DNA from: Bin5 sp965207495 | GTDB taxonomy: Bacteria > Chloroflexota > Anaerolineae > Caldilineales > Caldilineaceae | Length of the DNA stretch: 64,000 bases | Reading direction: 5' to 3' | Assembly (NCBI GenBank): GCA_965207495.1 | Contig: OZ242287.1 | Span: 1,116,001-1,180,000, forward strand | Shown here: piece after piece, positions 61,416 to 64,000 of the stretch | Layout of the letters: the number at the start of each line of letters is the position of its first letter | How positions within the stretch are numbered: position 1 is the first letter of the stretch | Program-made: the position numbers and the translations under genes | The notes under the pieces: model-generated | Seen by the model: the letters and a program-made list of their open reading frames with translations, nothing else | What the model was told of the DNA's origin: nothing | Database searches by the model: none

Positions 61416-62297
61416 TTACTGATACCCGCCAATACCCAGCAACTCCTGCGTCGCCGGATCGGCCCCCTCGATCACCCCATCCAACAGCCCGTTCTCCGGC
61501 CTGTTGGCAAACGGCGAACTGCGCATCCAGGTCGGCCCGTAGCTCAGAATCAGCACGCGGCGTTTTTTGCCTTCCTCGCCCGTTGGCATGGCGCGATGCC
61601 ACAAATTGCCGTGCAGCATCACGCAGGATCCCGCCGGCGCACGCAGCTCCCGCTGTCCCGCCAGATTGCCATGCTCCTCCAGGGGCAGCTCCTCGCCATC
61701 ATGCAGATGCGTACCCGGCACTACTGCCAGCAACCCATTGGCGTCATTCAACTCGTCCAGATAGATAAGACAGTCCAGCTTGTGCGGAAACGCGAAAAAG
61801 GGCGGCACTGGCTCCGTCATGCCCGGCTGATGGTGATGCCAGCGCGTGAACTGCACCGGCTGGCCCGGATAACTGATGCGCGCCGCCAGCTGGCGAATAC
61901 GAACAAACGGGCCGAGTACCGCGCGCGCCAGTGACAGCAGCGGATCAAAGTTGATCAACATGTGAAAGTCCGCATGTTTGTCAAACAGGTGCCGCGGAAT
62001 CCAGTCCCGGCCTCGCAAACGGCTCCCGTCTGCTTCCTCAAACTCCGCCTCTTCCACCTCGTCCAGCGCCCGCCGCAGCATCTCCAACGGCTCGCCCTCG
62101 ATCAATGCCTCCCGTACCAGGTAGCCGTCTCGTGCAAACGCCTCGATCTCAGCCCGTGAGGCCCAGACATCGAAACGCCGTTCCGGCTCCTGCCCCTCGT
62201 TATTGACTAGGATGTGATAAGAGATCGTGTGATGCTCGTAGGCGTCGTATTTGTCCCGAATCTGGTCCTGGAGGTCTGCAACTGCGTTCGATACCAT
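61416..62297 (-). CDS. PhyH-like protein, copy 5, with altered metal site
   Basis: A 293-aa member of the PhyH superfamily by overall pattern: LVREALIEGEPLEMLRRALD at the N-terminus, a cupin-like core with LDCLIYLDELNDANGLLAVV, PGTHLHDGEELPL, the distal His in HGNLWHRAMPTG, and RRVLILSYGP. The proximal motif, HxD in active relatives (as in copies 1-4), reads WHHHQPG here, so no aspartate is available. Either the iron is held by His residues only, as in some non-canonical oxygenases, or the protein is inactive. It is a lone gene, convergent with dnaN. Confidence 0.8.
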   Translation of the reverse strand: MVSNAVADLQDQIRDKYDAYEHHTISYHILVNNEGQEPERRFDVWASRAEIEAFARDGYLVREALIEGEPLEMLRRALDEVEEAEFEEADGSRLRGRDWIPRHLFDKHADFHMLINFDPLLSLARAVLGPFVRIRQLAARISYPGQPVQFTRWHHHQPGMTEPVPPFFAFPHKLDCLIYLDELNDANGLLAVVPGTHLHDGEELPLEEHGNLAGQRELRAPAGSCVMLHGNLWHRAMPTGEEGKKRRVLILSYGPTWMRSSPFANRPENGLLDGVIEGADPATQELLGIGGYQ

Positions 62298-62388
62298 GGC
62301 TCTGTTTCCTTACCGTCTTCTATTACCTTACCGCCTATAGTGTAAAGACGAAGCCGGGAGAAAAGCCGTCAACGTCCATCGATCCCTG

Positions 62389-63441
62389 CTAGTTCGCCTT
62401 CTCCAGACGAGGACCCTCCGGCGTGTCGTGTACCTGCCAGCCCAGCGCCGCGATCTCGTCCCGCAGCGCGTCGGCTTGGGCCCAGTCGCGCTCCGCGCGC
62501 GCGGCCTGCCGCTGTTCCGACAGTGCCAGAACCGGCTGCGGAGTCGGCTCCTCCACCGGCCGTTCAGCCGCGTCTCGCACCGCGCAGGCCCGCTCCCAAA
62601 TCTCCCCCGGAATGCCGTCCTGCGGCGTCGGCGGCAGACGCCAGTCCCCCAGCGCCGAAGCCGAGAAGCGCGCACCGCTCCCGAACAACTGCTCTCCCTC
62701 TGAAGACAGCACCGTCGCGCCGCCCTGGCCTACCAGCTCGCACTCTCCCGTCGCCGGCTCGATCACCACCCCAGTGTTCTCGTCAATGCCCAACACCGTT
62801 ATCCCTCGTGGCAACAACGCCATCAGCTCGTCAAAACGCGGCTGCCCCATGTAACAATGGCTGGTATCCAGCTCGTCTCCGCCGTCGTTGTTATTCCAGT
62901 GGGGAATGACACTCAGTCGCAGGCCAAAATCGCTGAAAAAGGCCAGCCCTTCGATCCAGTGGAGGTCCTGGCCCACCTTGTAAATCTCATAGACCGGCAG
63001 CGTGTACCGTCCCGACGCCACCGTTGTCGCGCTCGAAAAGCAGATCGCCCCGCCCAGCCGTTGCCGCGCCCGCAACGCATGCCAGGCGTAGCTGTCCCGC
63101 AGCTGGCGCACCGTGTACGAAGGGCTGCCCGGCCCCATGAACAGATAGCTGCTCTCGAATATCGGACCTGCCAGTTCCGGGTCGTCCGGGTCGAACGCCG
63201 TGCCCCGCTTGCGCGCTGGCACAATCGAAACCCGGGGTGAATAATTGCGCAGATGACGTTCCAGGTACGCGCCCACCTTCCCAGCCACCGCAGGGGAATT
63301 CAGCTCAAAACCGGCCGGCGTCTCCAGTATGGCAACCTGGACCGGCGCCGGCAGTTGCCGCATCACCCGCTCGTGAATCCGGTAGGCCCCCGGTGCCGTC
63401 TCCCCCGAGCCAAAGAGAGCTATCGGGCCAAATTCACTCAT
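62389..63441 (-). CDS. Peptidase S51/cyanophycinase-like protein with CysRS-like C-terminal tail
   Basis: A 350-aa protein. The N-terminal 250 residues resemble the S51 class-I-glutamine-amidotransferase-like fold: IALFGSGETAPGAYRIHERV, SSYLFMGPGSPSYTVRQL, the nucleophile-elbow-like GGAICFSSATTVASGRYTLP, and GITVLGIDENTGVVIEPATG. The last 45 residues (LSEQRQAARAERDWAQADAL, then RDEIAALGWQV) look like the C-terminal helical tail of cysteinyl-tRNA synthetases. The nucleophile is either Ser of the FSSAT sequence. ATG 63441 has GGGGGA 5 nt upstream, favoured over a GTG at 63459. It may hydrolyse a peptide bond, but activity is untested. Confidence 0.75.
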   Translation of the reverse strand: MSEFGPIALFGSGETAPGAYRIHERVMRQLPAPVQVAILETPAGFELNSPAVAGKVGAYLERHLRNYSPRVSIVPARKRGTAFDPDDPELAGPIFESSYLFMGPGSPSYTVRQLRDSYAWHALRARQRLGGAICFSSATTVASGRYTLPVYEIYKVGQDLHWIEGLAFFSDFGLRLSVIPHWNNNDGGDELDTSHCYMGQPRFDELMALLPRGITVLGIDENTGVVIEPATGECELVGQGGATVLSSEGEQLFGSGARFSASALGDWRLPPTPQDGIPGEIWERACAVRDAAERPVEEPTPQPVLALSEQRQAARAERDWAQADALRDEIAALGWQVHDTPEGPRLEKAN

Positions 63442-63603
63442 CGTATCCCCCCTATCCACCCAGCTTTTCTACCCGTCTCTGATCGCCATTCGAATAACTG
63501 GCGACGGGCAGGAAGCATCGACAATGGCACGCAAACTTCGCACAGCTCCAGGGCCTTTCGCCGTGTTACCCCCATTGGTATCTCTCCAGGCGCGTCTCTG
63601 ATG

Positions 63604-63612
63604 TGCTATACT
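63604..63612 (+). promoter_or_regulatory. Extended -10 promoter of the last gene
   Basis: TGCTATACT, identical to the element at 16880. No -35 is clear. Expected leader is about 48 nt to ATG 63667. Confidence 0.45.
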
Positions 63613-63666
63613 GTTGCGGCAGTTCTGTGGGCGTAACCGCAGCTACCGGGACCGTGTCGCTCCTGT

Positions 63667-64000
63667 ATGAAAACCTTTGTCTTCCGGATGCTCGTCTTCA
63701 CGGCGGGCGCAGTCACCCTCGGGGTTGAGTTCAGCGCCGCCCGTCTGCTGGAACCCTGGTTCGGAAACAGCCAGATCGTCTGGGCCGCCTTGATAGGTCT
63801 GATCCTGTCCTACCTGGCAATTGGAGCTTGGCTGGGCGGGAAACTGGCCGACCGCTTCCCCAGCCTCGGCGCGCTCCTGACACTGGTGACCATTGCCGGC
63901 GTCGGCGTCGCACTCACACCGGCCATCAGTCCGCCCATTCTACGCCTGGCAACGGTGGGGCTTAACGACTATCTTCCCGGTCTGCTCGCTGGCGCGCTGC
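63667..64000 (+). CDS. Spermidine-synthase-like membrane protein (3' end cut by window)
   Basis: The first 111 residues of a membrane protein, open to the window edge. Three to four hydrophobic helices start with MKTFVFRMLVFTAGAVTLGV, and EFSAARLLEPWFGNSQIVWA then LIGLILSYLAIGAWLGGKLA match the N-terminal membrane domain of fused MFS/spermidine synthase proteins of Chloroflexota. In complete members a Rossmann-like aminopropyltransferase domain follows, but it would lie beyond the window, so catalytic competence cannot be judged. Confidence 0.75.
   Translation, partial: MKTFVFRMLVFTAGAVTLGVEFSAARLLEPWFGNSQIVWAALIGLILSYLAIGAWLGGKLADRFPSLGALLTLVTIAGVGVALTPAISPPILRLATVGLNDYLPGLLAGAL

Overview
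This window is GC-rich bacterial chromosome that most resembles an uncultured Chloroflexota, probably of the Caldilineae/SAR202-like sort found in marine or sponge-associated communities. The assignment is an inference. It rests on the family mix: a PdtaS/PdtaR-type ANTAR two-component pair, a YfhO-like membrane protein, heterodimeric ABC exporters, expanded phytanoyl-CoA dioxygenases (PhyH), many Thr/Pro-linker surface proteins, and a DnaE with a long acidic linker. No plasmid, prophage, IS element or CRISPR array was found.

Layout. 1-8.2 kb: a cut HepT toxin gene and a thioesterase, then a minus-strand run (histidine kinase, ANTAR regulator, GT2, YfhO, AmaP-like protein, ScpB). 8.4 kb: tRNA-Pro(CGG). 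8.7-12 kb: PhyH with a Gfo/Idh/MocA oxidoreductase, and a nucleotidyltransferase/HI0074-type pair. 12.2-16.1 kb: a heterodimeric ABC exporter behind a good sigma70-like promoter. 16-24 kb: cyclophilin, Uma2 nuclease, CaiB-type CoA transferase, a DUF898 protein, selD, hsp20 and a coiled-coil protein. 23.5-31 kb: dnaE and rhaAB. 31.5-35.3 kb: four minus-strand genes (three PhyH and one zinc dehydrogenase). 35.4-43 kb: fabF-fabH facing a MarR regulator that leads a second heterodimeric ABC exporter. 43.3-53 kb: a membrane-bound GH3-like protein, uvrB and gyrA. 53-58.5 kb: a giant leucine-rich-repeat surface protein and an ECF sigma factor with a membrane partner. 59-64 kb: a YhfC-type membrane protease, dnaN, a fifth PhyH, an S51-like fusion protein and the start of a spermidine-synthase-like membrane protein.

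The strongest hidden signal is selD (20259-21383, minus). Conventional translation starts at an internal TTG and loses the active site. Read through an in-frame UGA (21333-21335), the gene regains a full N-terminus, with selenocysteine exactly where E. coli SelD has Cys17 and with Lys20 in register. A perfect stem with a GGUCG loop lies 26-44 nt downstream, as expected of a bacterial SECIS. The organism should therefore decode Sec.

Other notable signals are: promoters whose -10 box lies only 6-8 nt before an ATG (probable leaderless mRNAs); a dispersed GC-rich hairpin repeat present in four intergenic copies; a 216-bp duplication of 36-bp minisatellite units in the leucine-rich-repeat gene; a PhyH lacking the HxD aspartate; a GH3 protein lacking its acid/base His; and an unusual Asn at the GyrA Gly81 position.
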